Shown: positions 1 to 7,583 of the stretch, one piece after another | Layout of the letters: each line of letters starts with the position of its first letter | How positions within the stretch are numbered: the stretch's first letter is position 1 | Assembly: GCA_026713285.1 (NCBI GenBank) | Contig: JAPOOT010000118.1 | Span: forward strand, 1-13,832 | Reading direction: 5' to 3' | From: Gemmatimonadota bacterium | GTDB lineage: Bacteria > JAAXHH01 | Length of the DNA stretch: 13,832 nucleotides | Made by a program: the position numbers and the translations under genes | Notes under the pieces: generated by a model | Seen by the model: only the letters and a program-made list of their open reading frames with translations | Told to the model about the DNA's origin: nothing | The model's database searches: none

Positions 1-24
1 AAGGGCAGAGGCATGACGAAGCTG

Positions 25-52
25 AAGATACCACGCCCACGGGTACTGTCAA
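25..52 (-). promoter_or_regulatory. Candidate sigma70-type promoter facing left
   Basis: On the minus strand a perfect TTGACA (52-47) is followed after 16 bases by TATCTT (30-25), which matches four of six -10 consensus positions. It points out of the window, so its gene cannot be seen. It would make the region divergent with the promoter at 90-119. This is motif evidence only. Confidence 0.35.
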
Positions 53-89
53 GACGCGCTTCCTGTACGGTTGTGCCGCTACATTGGCC

Positions 90-119
90 TTGACACTCCG
101 TCGAAGGACCGGATATCAT
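90..119 (+). promoter_or_regulatory. Candidate sigma70-type promoter for the cyclodeaminase-family gene
   Basis: A perfect TTGACA (90-95) is followed after 18 bases by TATCAT (114-119), five of six matches to the -10 consensus. Transcription would start near 126, giving an unusually long leader of about 185 bases before the start codon at 311. The 19-base repeats lie within that leader. Confidence 0.45.
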
Positions 120-223
120 GGCGTGCTGTATGGGATCACCGCCCGTTCGTTCGCGGCATGGCCGCTATGGGTTGAACACATGCTGTCACCCGTGGAGGAC
201 CGAAATGCGGCGGAGATCTCTGA

Positions 224-279
224 CGGCAGCGCAGTTCCCGGCCGGCAGCGCAGTTCCCGGCCGGCAGCGCAGTTCCCGG
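224..279. repeat. Three-copy 19-base tandem repeat
   Basis: The unit CGGCAGCGCAGTTCCCGGC occurs at 224-242 and 243-261. A third copy at 262-279 matches for 18 bases before diverging at 280. Copies are identical over the shared length. The unit length is not a multiple of three, which argues against a coding repeat. Each junction creates the self-complementary CCGGCCGG. The array ends 31 bases before the start codon at 311, so copy number could affect leader structure or protein binding (inference). Confidence 0.9.
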
Positions 280-310
280 AACCGTTTATCCAACCGATCG
301 GAGCGCATGT

Positions 311-1267
311 ATGTTGTACATCAAAGAGGAAGAAGTAAGAGGTTTACTTTCCATGGACGCGGCCGTTCGCGCGGTCGAAGAAGCGTTCCGTGGACTCGGC
401 ACGGGATCTGCGGTCAACATCCCGCGTTCAAGGGTACGTCTTCCGGGCCATACGCTCCACGTCATGTCCGGGGGGATCCCGGAGCTGAATCTCACCGGGC
501 TGAAAGCGTACACGACTACGCGGCACGGTGCGAGATTCCTGGTTTTGTTGTTCAAAGCCGACACGGGCGAACCGCTGGCCGCGATCGAGGCCGACCGGCT
601 CGGCCAGATGCGAACGGGCGCGGCGAGCGGCGTAGCGACGAAGTACATGGCGCGGGATGACGCGGCTACCGTGGGCGTGATCGGCACGGGATGGCAGGCC
701 CGAAGCCAGTTGGCGGCGGTTTGCGAAGTACGCAAGGTTACGGGTGTTAAAGCCTATGGACGGGATCGGACGCGGAGAGAGGCGTATTGCAGCGAGATGA
801 GCGAGGCCCTGGGTGTGCCGGTGCGACCGGTTGATTCAGCCAGGGCCTGTGTGGAAGAAGTGGATGTGGTTATCACGATCACCAGCGCGGCGCGACCGGT
901 GCTGGAAGGCGCCTGGCTTTCGCCGGGCGCCCATGTGAACGCCGCTGGTTCCAATGCGCTCGTACGCAGTGAAATCGATGCGGAGACGGTCCGGCGAGCC
1001 AGCGTGGTCACCGTCGATTCCAGGGAGCAGGCGAGGGTGGAGTGCGGAGATCTGCTCGAATCGGTGGAAAAGGGACACCTTCAATGGGACCGCATCCACG
1101 AGTTGGCCGACGTAGTTGCCGGCCACGTGCCCGGCCGTACCGATTCCGATGACATTACCCTCTTCGAATCCCAGGGATTGGCCGTGGAAGACGTGGCCGT
1201 GGCCGCCGTCGTCTACGAACGGGCAAAGGCCGAAGGCGCGGGTGATCCGGGATGCCGGGCCGATTGA
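311..1267 (+). CDS. Ornithine cyclodeaminase / mu-crystallin family NAD(P)-dependent enzyme
   Basis: A 318-residue protein of the ornithine cyclodeaminase/mu-crystallin family, whose members are cytosolic NAD(P)-dependent enzymes acting on amino acids, ketimines or related substrates. Its length is typical. The substrate-pocket Lys65 and the family signature Arg101-Thr-Gly-Ala are present. A Rossmann nucleotide-binding loop reads G-T-G-W-Q-A at 125-130, and the C-terminal segment around 285-298 (F-E-S-Q-G-L-A-V-E-D) is characteristic. At the position where true ornithine cyclodeaminases carry the catalytic Asp in a G-D/G-A-D motif, this protein reads A-G-S-N (212-215). True cyclodeaminase activity is therefore doubtful. 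A ketimine/imine reductase or amino-acid dehydrogenase role is equally possible. The start at 311 has GGAG (300-303) seven bases upstream; the overlapping ATG at 307 is in another frame. It stands alone on its strand, convergent with the aldolase gene 15 bases downstream. Confidence 0.85.
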   Translation: MLYIKEEEVRGLLSMDAAVRAVEEAFRGLGTGSAVNIPRSRVRLPGHTLHVMSGGIPELNLTGLKAYTTTRHGARFLVLLFKADTGEPLAAIEADRLGQMRTGAASGVATKYMARDDAATVGVIGTGWQARSQLAAVCEVRKVTGVKAYGRDRTRREAYCSEMSEALGVPVRPVDSARACVEEVDVVITITSAARPVLEGAWLSPGAHVNAAGSNALVRSEIDAETVRRASVVTVDSREQARVECGDLLESVEKGHLQWDRIHELADVVAGHVPGRTDSDDITLFESQGLAVEDVAVAAVVYERAKAEGAGDPGCRAD

Positions 1268-1282
1268 AACCGCTCGTCCGGT

Positions 1283-2038
1283 CTACCCCTGGGAGGCCAC
1301 CCTGTCCCAGTATGCTCTGGCGCCTGCCCGGAGCCAGTGGTCATACACGGTGAAGAAGAACCGGACGCCGATCTCGGCGTGCGCTTCGAAGGTCTCCTCC
1401 CCGACAAGTGACCCGGCGTTCCTTCCGGCCGCGACGATCCGTCCTAGCGTATCGGAAACCACTTTCTTCACTTCCGGGTGATACATCCGTCCCGGATAGC
1501 CCATGGTCTGGGCCAGGTCGCCCGGGGCGACGAAGAACACGTCGATGTGGTCCACGGCGAGTATTTCGTCCAGGTTTTCCACGGCCTGGATCTCTTCGAT
1601 GAGGACGATGACGAGGATCTCATCGTTCACCTTCGCGATGAACTCGCTGTTGTCGGTGCCGTAGCCCCGCCGGTTGAAGTACATGCCGCGCATGCCGGCC
1701 GGTGCGAACCGGCTGGCGCGCACTACGCGTTCCGCCGCCTCGGCGCTGCTCACATGGGGGACGACCAGGCCGCTGACGCCGCAGTCCAGCGTGCGGCCGA
1801 TCAACCCGGTCTCGTTGGCGTGTACGCGCATGACAGACGCCATGTTCCACAGGTCGCATGCCCGGGAGACGTCACCGATCCGGTCGAAAGTAATGTCGCC
1901 GTGTTCGCCCTCGATCCAGAAGCCGTCGAATCCGAACTGGCCCATGAAATCGATGAAATTCGCCGTGTGGCTGTGGCCGCCGACCACGTGGGCGGTCTCT
2001 CCGGCTCTCAGTTTCTCCAGCACCCTGTTTCCTCGCAT
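1283..2038 (-). CDS. HpcH/HpaI family aldolase (2-keto-3-deoxy acid aldolase type)
   Basis: A 251-residue class II, divalent-metal-dependent aldolase of the HpaI family. These cytosolic enzymes cleave 2-keto-3-deoxy or 4-hydroxy-2-oxo acids into pyruvate and an aldehyde. Visible family features are the W-I-E-G-E-H motif ending at the catalytic His46, Arg71, the metal ligand Glu148 in L-I-E-E, and Asp174 in V-A-P-G-D-L followed by the conserved G-Y-P. The pattern resembles both HpaI and the rhamnonate-pathway aldolase RhmA; the substrate cannot be fixed from sequence. The frame extends upstream to 2197, but that extension is Arg-rich and non-conserved. The ATG at 2038 has AAGGAG (2054-2049) ten bases upstream and gives the normal family length, so I chose it. 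It is transcribed alone, divergently from the aminotransferases, and could form a two-step route with the rhamnonate-dehydratase-like enzyme at 10970-12130. Confidence 0.88.
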   Translation of the reverse strand: MRGNRVLEKLRAGETAHVVGGHSHTANFIDFMGQFGFDGFWIEGEHGDITFDRIGDVSRACDLWNMASVMRVHANETGLIGRTLDCGVSGLVVPHVSSAEAAERVVRASRFAPAGMRGMYFNRRGYGTDNSEFIAKVNDEILVIVLIEEIQAVENLDEILAVDHIDVFFVAPGDLAQTMGYPGRMYHPEVKKVVSDTLGRIVAAGRNAGSLVGEETFEAHAEIGVRFFFTVYDHWLRAGARAYWDRVASQG

Positions 2039-2333
2039 CGGCTGTTTTCTCCTTTTCTGGTCCAGTCTGAAACGTGTGAACGATAACCTCGATCGTCGTG
2101 GTTCCTTCAACGAAGGCGATCCAGCACAAGGTAGATGACGCGGCCGTGTTGACAAGCCATTTCTGACGTTCAGCGCATGGTGCGGATCGCTTTCCATTCG
2201 ATGATCTTACCGACATTCACCTCGCCGGTTCAAAAGCTTCGTAACGCCTTGACACCCCTATGCGGTCCGGTTAGTATAATCGCGAAGTCCGTGAACGATT
2301 CACGCCGTTTTTCACCCTAGTCCGGGACAGACC
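2039..2333. other. Divergent intergenic region between aldolase and aminotransferase genes
   Basis: This gap holds the aldolase ribosome-binding site (2054-2049) and the rightward promoter motif at 2249-2280. It also holds a small stem CCTTC-aac-GAAGG (2104-2116), flanked by an outer GATCG/CGATC pair (2091-2095 and 2117-2121) with an eight-base bulge. For the leftward aldolase transcript I find only weak motifs, such as TTGTCA on the minus strand near 2155-2150, so its promoter is not settled. The stem lies in the aldolase leader or promoter and could be an operator (inference). Confidence 0.5.
2249..2280 (+). promoter_or_regulatory. Candidate promoter for the tandem aminotransferase genes
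   Basis: A perfect TTGACA lies at 2249-2254 and a perfect TATAAT at 2275-2280. The 20-base spacing is longer than the usual 16-18. With a 17-base spacer the -10 would be TAGTAT (2272-2277), which overlaps the same AT-rich block. Either reading puts transcription start around 2286 and leaves a leader of under 50 bases before the ATG at 2334. Confidence 0.5.
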
Positions 2334-3545
2334 ATGACCGCTCAAGCCAGGCATCCTATCACCGCCGAAGAATCCGCCTATTGGTCCGACATCAGGAAAC
2401 AGTTCTACCTGATGGACGACGTAACCTACCTGCAGGGCGGAACGGTCGGGCCGTCCGCCAGGCCGGTCATCGAACGGATCATCGAATTGATGCGGGAATT
2501 CGAGGCGGATCCCCTGCATCGACGGCACGGCGATCTTCTCAGGCCCCTGGTGGAGCAGTCCAGGGAGAAGCTCGCCAGGTTCGTGGGAACGACCCCGGAC
2601 CGGATCGCCCTCGTGCTGAACACGACCATGGGCATGAACATTCCTGGCCAGGGCCTGATCTGGGAACGTGGAAGCGACGTGCTGCTGAGCGACCAGGAAT
2701 ACCCCGCCGTCCGCGCCCTGTGGACGTGGCTGGCCGAGCGGGACGGCCTGAACCTGAACTATGTTCCGTTACCCACGCCACCGACCTCGCCGCGGGATAT
2801 CGTGGAAGCCTACGAAGCGGGAATCACGGATAATACCAGCGTGGTCGTTTTCAGCCACGTGTACTTCACGACCGGACTCGTCGCCCCCATCAAGGAACTT
2901 ACCCGCCTGGCCCATGCGCACGGCGCCGTGGCCATGGTGGACGGCGCTCACGCCGTCGGCATGGTTCCTCTGGACCTTTCGGACGTCGGGTGCGACTTCT
3001 ACGCGAGCAGTTCCCACAAGTGGCTGCTGGCGCCCAAGGGCGTGGGGTTTCTCTACATGGATGCCAAGTACCAGAACAAGGTCCGTCCCGTGGTAATCGG
3101 CCATAATATGCGAGAAACGGATGCAGCCAGCCGCTACGATGTAAACGGAACGCGCGATCTGACCCCCCATGCCTGCCTGGGAGACGCCATCGATTACCAG
3201 CTCGACATCGGATGGGAGAGCAGGATCCGCCCATACTGTCTCGGCCTGGCCCGGTACCTGAAGGCGCAGGCGCTCGAACGGATCCGGGGTGCCCGGCTTA
3301 CGATCCCCATGGACGAATCCATGTCCGGGTTCATATCCAGTTTCTCGATTGAAGGCATAGATCTTCCCAAGGTCTGTGAGTACCTTTGGAAAGACTACAA
3401 GATCGAGGTCACCGCCATAGGAGCGAACGACCTTTCGTTCTTCAGGGTCTCCACGCACTTCTATGATTCCTACGAAGACATCGACCGCTTCATCAGCGCA
3501 ATCAACGAAATAATCGCCAAGCAACCCGACGTTCACCTGGATTGA
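2334..3545 (+). CDS. Class V aminotransferase-fold PLP enzyme (CefD / cysteine-desulfurase-like)
   Basis: A 403-residue fold-type I, PLP-dependent enzyme of the class V aminotransferase group, closest in style to isopenicillin N epimerase and cysteine-desulfurase-like proteins. It is cytosolic, with no signal peptide or membrane segment. The cofactor Asp203 and neighbouring His206 lie in M-V-D-G-A-H. The Schiff-base Lys229 lies in S-S-S-H-K-W, followed by the family's P-K-G-V-G-F-L. The Y-D-V-N-G-T-R-D block (268-275) and Arg371 near the C-terminus fit the substrate-carboxylate side of the pocket. The reaction (epimerase, lyase or transaminase) cannot be decided. I see no catalytic cysteine loop of the kind used by NifS/SufS, which argues against a true desulfurase. 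The ribosome-binding site is weak (GGGA about eight bases upstream). A second PLP enzyme starts eight bases after the stop, so the two form an operon. Confidence 0.88.
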   Translation: MTAQARHPITAEESAYWSDIRKQFYLMDDVTYLQGGTVGPSARPVIERIIELMREFEADPLHRRHGDLLRPLVEQSREKLARFVGTTPDRIALVLNTTMGMNIPGQGLIWERGSDVLLSDQEYPAVRALWTWLAERDGLNLNYVPLPTPPTSPRDIVEAYEAGITDNTSVVVFSHVYFTTGLVAPIKELTRLAHAHGAVAMVDGAHAVGMVPLDLSDVGCDFYASSSHKWLLAPKGVGFLYMDAKYQNKVRPVVIGHNMRETDAASRYDVNGTRDLTPHACLGDAIDYQLDIGWESRIRPYCLGLARYLKAQALERIRGARLTIPMDESMSGFISSFSIEGIDLPKVCEYLWKDYKIEVTAIGANDLSFFRVSTHFYDSYEDIDRFISAINEIIAKQPDVHLD

Positions 3546-3553
3546 GTTAAACC

Positions 3554-4723
3554 ATGGCCCGACCCAAATTGCTGTTGCCCGGTCCCATCGATATCTGGGA
3601 GGAAACCCTGCAGGCCCTGAGCGAGCAGGTACTGCCCCACTACGGCGAAGACTTCGGTCCCATCTACGAAGAAACCGTATCGATGCTGCGGACCATCTTC
3701 CAGACCCGTAACGACATCATCATCATGACCGCCCCCGGATCGGGCGCGCTCGATGCGGGGCTGTGCAGCCTCTTCCGGCCAGGGGAACAGGTGGTGGTGG
3801 CAACAAACGGCCCATTCGCCAACCGGCTCGTCGAAATACTCAAGGCATTCCGAAGCGAGGTCGTCGCCGTGGATGACCCATGGGGCGAGCCCGCCGATCC
3901 GGTCAAAATGCGCGAAGCGCTTGAACGTCACCCGGCGGCAGCCGGCCTGGTCGTGGTCGCCAACGATACGGGCACGGGCGTCCGGAATCCCATTGAGGAA
4001 TATGCCGGCCTGGCGCGCGAGTTCGACCTGCCCTTCTTCGTTGACGGCGTTTCGGCCCTGGGCGGCTATGACATACCCGTGGACGAACTGGGGATCGACG
4101 TAGCCGTGACTTCTTCAAACAAGGCCCTTGAAACCGCACCGGGCCTGGGTATTCTGGCAGTCAGCGACCGGGCGTGGGAAATCATACGCGCCAAGGACAG
4201 CGCCCACCGGGGCTGGTACTACGATCTCTCCGTCTGGAAAAGTGCGTCCGAAGCTTCGGGAGAACATCCCTATCCCACGACGCAGTCCAGCAGCCTGATC
4301 GTCTCCCTTCGCGCCAGCCTGCGGCGGATCATCCACCGCGAGACCCTGCAAGGCCACTGGTCCCGGTACGCATGGGCCCAGTCCGTGGTCCGCGCCGGAC
4401 TGCGCGCAGTGGGGTGCGCTCCCATCGTTGCCGACGCTGCCGCGTCCTTCACGGTGACTACCTTCCGGGTCCACCCGGACGTGTCCGAAGCCGCGGAACT
4501 GCGGACCTACCTGCTGCGCAACCATGGCTTCCTGGCGGCACAGGCCATGGGTGAATTCGCAAGGGATTCGTTGCGCGTGGGTCACATGGGCAAGGCCGGT
4601 TCGCGGGAATACATCGAACCCTTTCTGCTCGGGATGGAAGAATTCTTCCGCACGGTCATGGGACACGACCTTGCGCGGGGATGCAGCCTGGAGGGATTGA
4701 GGCGTTCCGGTACCAGCTACTAG
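3554..4723 (+). CDS. Alanine-glyoxylate-aminotransferase-like class V PLP enzyme
   Basis: A 389-residue PLP enzyme of the alanine/serine-glyoxylate aminotransferase branch, a different class V subgroup from its upstream neighbour. The N-terminus L-L-P-G-P is the usual AGAT opening. The cofactor-phosphate loop G-S-G-A-L-D-A-G is at 62-69, Asp164 lies in F-V-D-G-V-S-A-L-G, and the Schiff-base lysine is Lys190 in T-S-S-N-K-A-L. Substrate-binding Arg341 sits in L-R-V-G-H-M-G. Where most family members read H-x-E-T/S-S-T-G, this protein has A-N-D-T-G-T-G (136-142), a possible sign of altered substrate or stereochemistry. The last 20 or so residues look like a poorly conserved tail. Its start lies eight bases after the upstream stop, with no strong Shine-Dalgarno of its own, so it probably depends on translation of the first gene. 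It is convergent with the YihY-family gene 18 bases away. Confidence 0.88.
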   Translation: MARPKLLLPGPIDIWEETLQALSEQVLPHYGEDFGPIYEETVSMLRTIFQTRNDIIIMTAPGSGALDAGLCSLFRPGEQVVVATNGPFANRLVEILKAFRSEVVAVDDPWGEPADPVKMREALERHPAAAGLVVVANDTGTGVRNPIEEYAGLAREFDLPFFVDGVSALGGYDIPVDELGIDVAVTSSNKALETAPGLGILAVSDRAWEIIRAKDSAHRGWYYDLSVWKSASEASGEHPYPTTQSSSLIVSLRASLRRIIHRETLQGHWSRYAWAQSVVRAGLRAVGCAPIVADAAASFTVTTFRVHPDVSEAAELRTYLLRNHGFLAAQAMGEFARDSLRVGHMGKAGSREYIEPFLLGMEEFFRTVMGHDLARGCSLEGLRRSGTSY

Positions 4724-4741
4724 GCGTTTACCCGCATTGGA

Positions 4742-6097
4742 TCACTGGGCGTTCTTCCTCGGCGGCGTGAGTGAAAGCACCGTGTCCGTAAGGGACTGAT
4801 CGAGGGGATAGTGGTAGGACGTCCGGTAGTACTGCAACAGGTCCCGGGCCATGGCGTGCAGCGGATCGACACCCTCGAACCGGTCCGGCAACGTTTCCGG
4901 ATGATACAGAACGTTCAGCAGCGAACGCAGGGGAATATCCGCAGGCGAGGTGGCTGGAACGTAGGTGACGCGGTGTCCGGATTTCCTCGAAAGCAGACCG
5001 GAATCCACGTAGGAAGACAGCATTTCGTCCAGTACGTTCTCCGGAGCCCCTGTCTGTAAGGCAAGCCGGTCCAGCCTGGTCGGCCGGTTATCTTCCACGT
5101 AATTGCGGATGATGTAGAGGAACGCGAGGACGTTGATGTAATTCCGCAGCGCCGTCCCGTGGACCCGTTCCGATTGCCTCCACTCCATGGTGTTCACGTT
5201 CTGAATCGAATAGGCCAGGATCGCTCCCAGCAGCAGGATCACCCACCCCAGGTACAGCCAGATCAGAAATAGCGGAAGGGCGGCGAAACCGGCAAAAAGG
5301 ATTTCTCTCGCGCTCGCCTGCGTCGTATCGGCAATGAACTGGGCGAAGGCCCAGTTGAGCCATAACCAGCCGAACCCGGAACTCATGCCGCCGACCAGGG
5401 CGGAACGGATCCAAACCCGCGTATTGGGCACCGACCAGATAATGAGGGAAAAAAAGAGTCCGATCAGCAATAAGGACAGGGGCGAGAATCCCGCGATCCG
5501 TTCGATGTAGGCCAGGATGGCAATGCTGTCGGACGAACCCGTAAAAGTAACTACGCCGGTGATGATCAGCGGTCCGATGAGCAGCAGGGCCAGGTAGCTG
5601 ACCAGTCGTTGCCTCCAGTTTCGCATCTGCCGAACGTGCCAGATGTCATTGTAGGATTCCTCGATATTCGCCAGGATTCCCAGGACCGCTAATAAAAGGA
5701 CCACCACCCCGACGTATCCCAGCGTGCCGGTCTGGGCGTTGGCCAGGAAATTCATGATATTCGTGGCCACGACATCTCCGTTGCTGCCCAGGGGACTCAG
5801 CCATTCTCGGAGGGTAGGTTCGATTTCAACGTACAGACCCATGCTTTGGTACAGGGTAAAGACGATGGCGAGCAGCGGGACCAGGGCCAGCAGGCTGGAG
5901 AAGGTAAGCGCCGAGGCGCGGGTCAGCAGGCGGTCTTCCCAGAACTGGTTATACAGGAAGATCACGGACTTGGCAATACGCACCAGGAGTGCGTGCAACC
6001 GGGACAATCCCTGGGTATTGATGAGCCAGATCTCGCTGCCGATGAACCGGCTTGCCTTGCGTATACTACCGAGGGTGTTGGATATGCTGGGATGCAC
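4742..6097 (-). CDS. YihY/BrkB-family inner-membrane protein with C-terminal helical extension
   Basis: An integral membrane protein of the YihY/virulence factor BrkB family (historically mis-named ribonuclease BN), whose function is still not settled. About six hydrophobic helices are visible. The family opening R-A-S-A-L-T-F-S-S-L is followed by a P-L-L helix, and the Y-N-D-I-W motif lies between the second and third helices. After the last helix comes a soluble region of about 150 residues. Part of it (L-D-R-L-A-L-Q-T-G, then L-L-S-R-K) looks like a small winged-helix-like domain, as in longer YihY homologues. I chose the GTG at 6097 because AGGA lies eight bases upstream, giving 451 residues. 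The frame also has a GTG at 6139 (465 residues) without usable spacing to a binding site. It is the last gene of the transglycosylase-MgtE-YihY operon, starting 93 bases after the MgtE stop (51 from the longer start). Confidence 0.85.
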   Translation of the reverse strand: MHPSISNTLGSIRKASRFIGSEIWLINTQGLSRLHALLVRIAKSVIFLYNQFWEDRLLTRASALTFSSLLALVPLLAIVFTLYQSMGLYVEIEPTLREWLSPLGSNGDVVATNIMNFLANAQTGTLGYVGVVVLLLAVLGILANIEESYNDIWHVRQMRNWRQRLVSYLALLLIGPLIITGVVTFTGSSDSIAILAYIERIAGFSPLSLLLIGLFFSLIIWSVPNTRVWIRSALVGGMSSGFGWLWLNWAFAQFIADTTQASAREILFAGFAALPLFLIWLYLGWVILLLGAILAYSIQNVNTMEWRQSERVHGTALRNYINVLAFLYIIRNYVEDNRPTRLDRLALQTGAPENVLDEMLSSYVDSGLLSRKSGHRVTYVPATSPADIPLRSLLNVLYHPETLPDRFEGVDPLHAMARDLLQYYRTSYHYPLDQSLTDTVLSLTPPRKNAQ

Positions 6098-6190
6098 CGC
6101 GAATGTCCTTGTGTCCGAATGGGATGTCGCACGATCCACCTGCCCGACGTCGGGGTAGTTCGACCGTGGGTTTGATCCAATTTACCTGTT

Positions 6191-7564
6191 TCATGCCAGT
6201 TTCGGCAACACGAACTGCGCCAGGCTGAGGAGAAGAAAGAAGCCGCACATGTCGGTTACCGTCGTGAGCATGGGGCCTGAGGCCAGCGCGGGATCGGCCT
6301 TGAGTGCCCTGAGCGCAAGGGGAATGACACCACCCAGGCACGCTGCGAGCACCGTGTTCGCGGCCAGGGCGGTTCCGACGACTAGCCCCAGGTACGGGTT
6401 TCCCTGCCACAACTGGGTGGCTACGGCCAAGAGCATCCCGAGCACCAGTCCGTTCATGAGTCCCACCGAGGCTTCCTTGAAGAGGACGCGCAGAATCTCC
6501 CGGGGCCGTACAAGACCCAGGGCCAGTTCCCGGATGCTCACCGCGACGGCCTGGTTGCCCGAGCATCCGCTCATGTCTGAAATGATGGGCAGAAACACCG
6601 CCAGGGTGATCGCCTTTTCAATGGTATCCTGGTATAATACGATGACGCTTGCCGCCATGATGTTCAGCACGACGTTTACGCTGAGCCAGGACAGCCGGCG
6701 AGAGGACCTTGTAAGGACGGGCATGCTGCGCAGTTCCTCGCCGCCCACGATACCGCTCGTCTTTCGGAACTCGCTTTCGGTTTTCTCCGCCAGTTTTTCC
6801 TGCACGTCCGCGGCGCGTACTACGCCGACCAGTTTCCCTTCTTCATTGGTAACCGGCAGTCCGAGATAGGTATAGGTCTCGAAGAGGTCGCGCATTTCCT
6901 CAAGCGGCGTATGGACGTCGACGCGCACCGGGTCTGCCGACATGATCTCCGTGAGCGGCTGGCCGGGCAGTGCCATGAGCACATCGCGCAGTCTCAGTAC
7001 GCCGGACAGCTTCGGTCCGTCCGAAACATAAAGATACTGTACATCGTAACCGGCGTATTCATCGTGCCTGTTCCGCAGGTCGTCGATTACGTGCTGAACG
7101 GAATAATCCGCGGGATAGGATACAAACTCGGTCAGCATCATGCCGCCGGCCGTATCGTCCCGATACTGCATCAGGCGCCGGACTTCGTCGGCCGTTTCGT
7201 CCGGCATCGCCTCGAGAATAGCTTCCGCTTCTTCGTCTTTCAAGCCGCCGAGCAGGTCCGCCTGGGCGTCACTGTACATCTCGTCGACGATCGCCGCGGC
7301 TTCCGCCGCCGGGAGATCCTCGATCAGATCGACCGCCTGCACGTCCTCGATCTGATCGATCAACTCGGCCGCGTCCTGGGGCGAAAGAAGATTGAGCAGC
7401 CGGGTATGCTCTTCCTGGCTCAGGCGCGAGACGGCCAGGGCGAGTTCGCTCGCCGCCAGCGAACCGATATAGGAAGGCAGTACGTGCCGTGAATCGGCCT
7501 GAATAAGGACCTGGAGGTTCTGCCAGGGTTCCCGGCGGATGGGGTCTCTGACGTCGGAATCCAT
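6191..7564 (-). CDS. mgtE: MgtE-family magnesium channel/transporter
   Basis: A 457-residue inner-membrane Mg2+ channel of normal MgtE length and order. The cytosolic N domain of short acidic helices spans about 36-140. Two CBS domains follow (about 144-200 and 208-262), which in characterised MgtE proteins bind Mg2+ and close the pore when the cytosol is replete. A connecting helix leads to five membrane helices (about 290-455). The signature segment reads L-P-I-I-S-D-M-S-G-C-S-G-N-Q-A (325-339), a variant of the usual G-G-N-x-G-N-Q. The ion-selectivity aspartate in the last helix is Asp438 in V-T-D-M-C-G-F-F. The ATG at 7564 has GGAG six bases upstream. It starts 19 bases after the stop of the transglycosylase-like gene, so the two are almost certainly cotranscribed. 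Regulation at the protein level by Mg2+ is expected from the family; I see no riboswitch upstream, where the space is only 19 bases. Confidence 0.95.
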   Translation of the reverse strand: MDSDVRDPIRREPWQNLQVLIQADSRHVLPSYIGSLAASELALAVSRLSQEEHTRLLNLLSPQDAAELIDQIEDVQAVDLIEDLPAAEAAAIVDEMYSDAQADLLGGLKDEEAEAILEAMPDETADEVRRLMQYRDDTAGGMMLTEFVSYPADYSVQHVIDDLRNRHDEYAGYDVQYLYVSDGPKLSGVLRLRDVLMALPGQPLTEIMSADPVRVDVHTPLEEMRDLFETYTYLGLPVTNEEGKLVGVVRAADVQEKLAEKTESEFRKTSGIVGGEELRSMPVLTRSSRRLSWLSVNVVLNIMAASVIVLYQDTIEKAITLAVFLPIISDMSGCSGNQAVAVSIRELALGLVRPREILRVLFKEASVGLMNGLVLGMLLAVATQLWQGNPYLGLVVGTALAANTVLAACLGGVIPLALRALKADPALASGPMLTTVTDMCGFFLLLSLAQFVLPKLA

Positions 7565-7583
7565 GGATTGCTCCGATTTTCGG

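Larger units (their letters stand above)
1..310. other. Left-edge intergenic/leader region with divergent promoter-like motifs
   Basis: I see no convincing gene in this stretch. One plus-strand frame stays open through it, but it lacks a good start with a ribosome-binding site and its translation is Arg/Pro/Ser-rich without recognisable motifs. What the stretch does hold is a leftward promoter-like pair (25-52), a rightward one (90-119), and a three-copy 19-base tandem repeat (224-279). The arrangement suggests a control region between a gene lying left of the window and the cyclodeaminase-family gene at 311. The rightward transcript would then carry a leader of nearly 190 bases that contains the repeats. 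The leader role is inferred. Confidence 0.5.

Noticed and set aside
84..338. Short plus-strand frame across the left-edge region
   Set aside because: The start codon is non-ATG without a binding site, the candidate promoter lies inside it, and no motif is visible.
118..660. 180-codon plus-strand frame running through the tandem repeat into the cyclodeaminase gene
   Set aside because: It overlaps a clearly coding frame for most of its length, is Arg-rich and has no binding site. The 19-base repeat would shift frame with each copy.
1478..2086. 202-codon plus-strand frame opposite the aldolase
   Set aside because: It mirrors the conserved aldolase codons on the other strand and has no independent support.
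2149..2178. Second TTGACA on the plus strand as an aminotransferase promoter
   Set aside because: No acceptable -10 element occurs at 16-18 bases, and it is far from the start compared with the motif at 2249-2280.
2039..2197. N-terminal extension of the aldolase to 2197
   Set aside because: The added 53 residues are basic and non-conserved, while the ATG at 2038 has AAGGAG upstream and gives the usual length.
2769..3536. 255-codon minus-strand frame opposite the first aminotransferase
   Set aside because: It is fully antisense to a gene with clear PLP motifs. It has no binding site and no recognisable domain.
6066..6566. 166-codon minus-strand frame spanning the MgtE end and the YihY start
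   Set aside because: It is out of frame with both real genes and overlaps their conserved segments.
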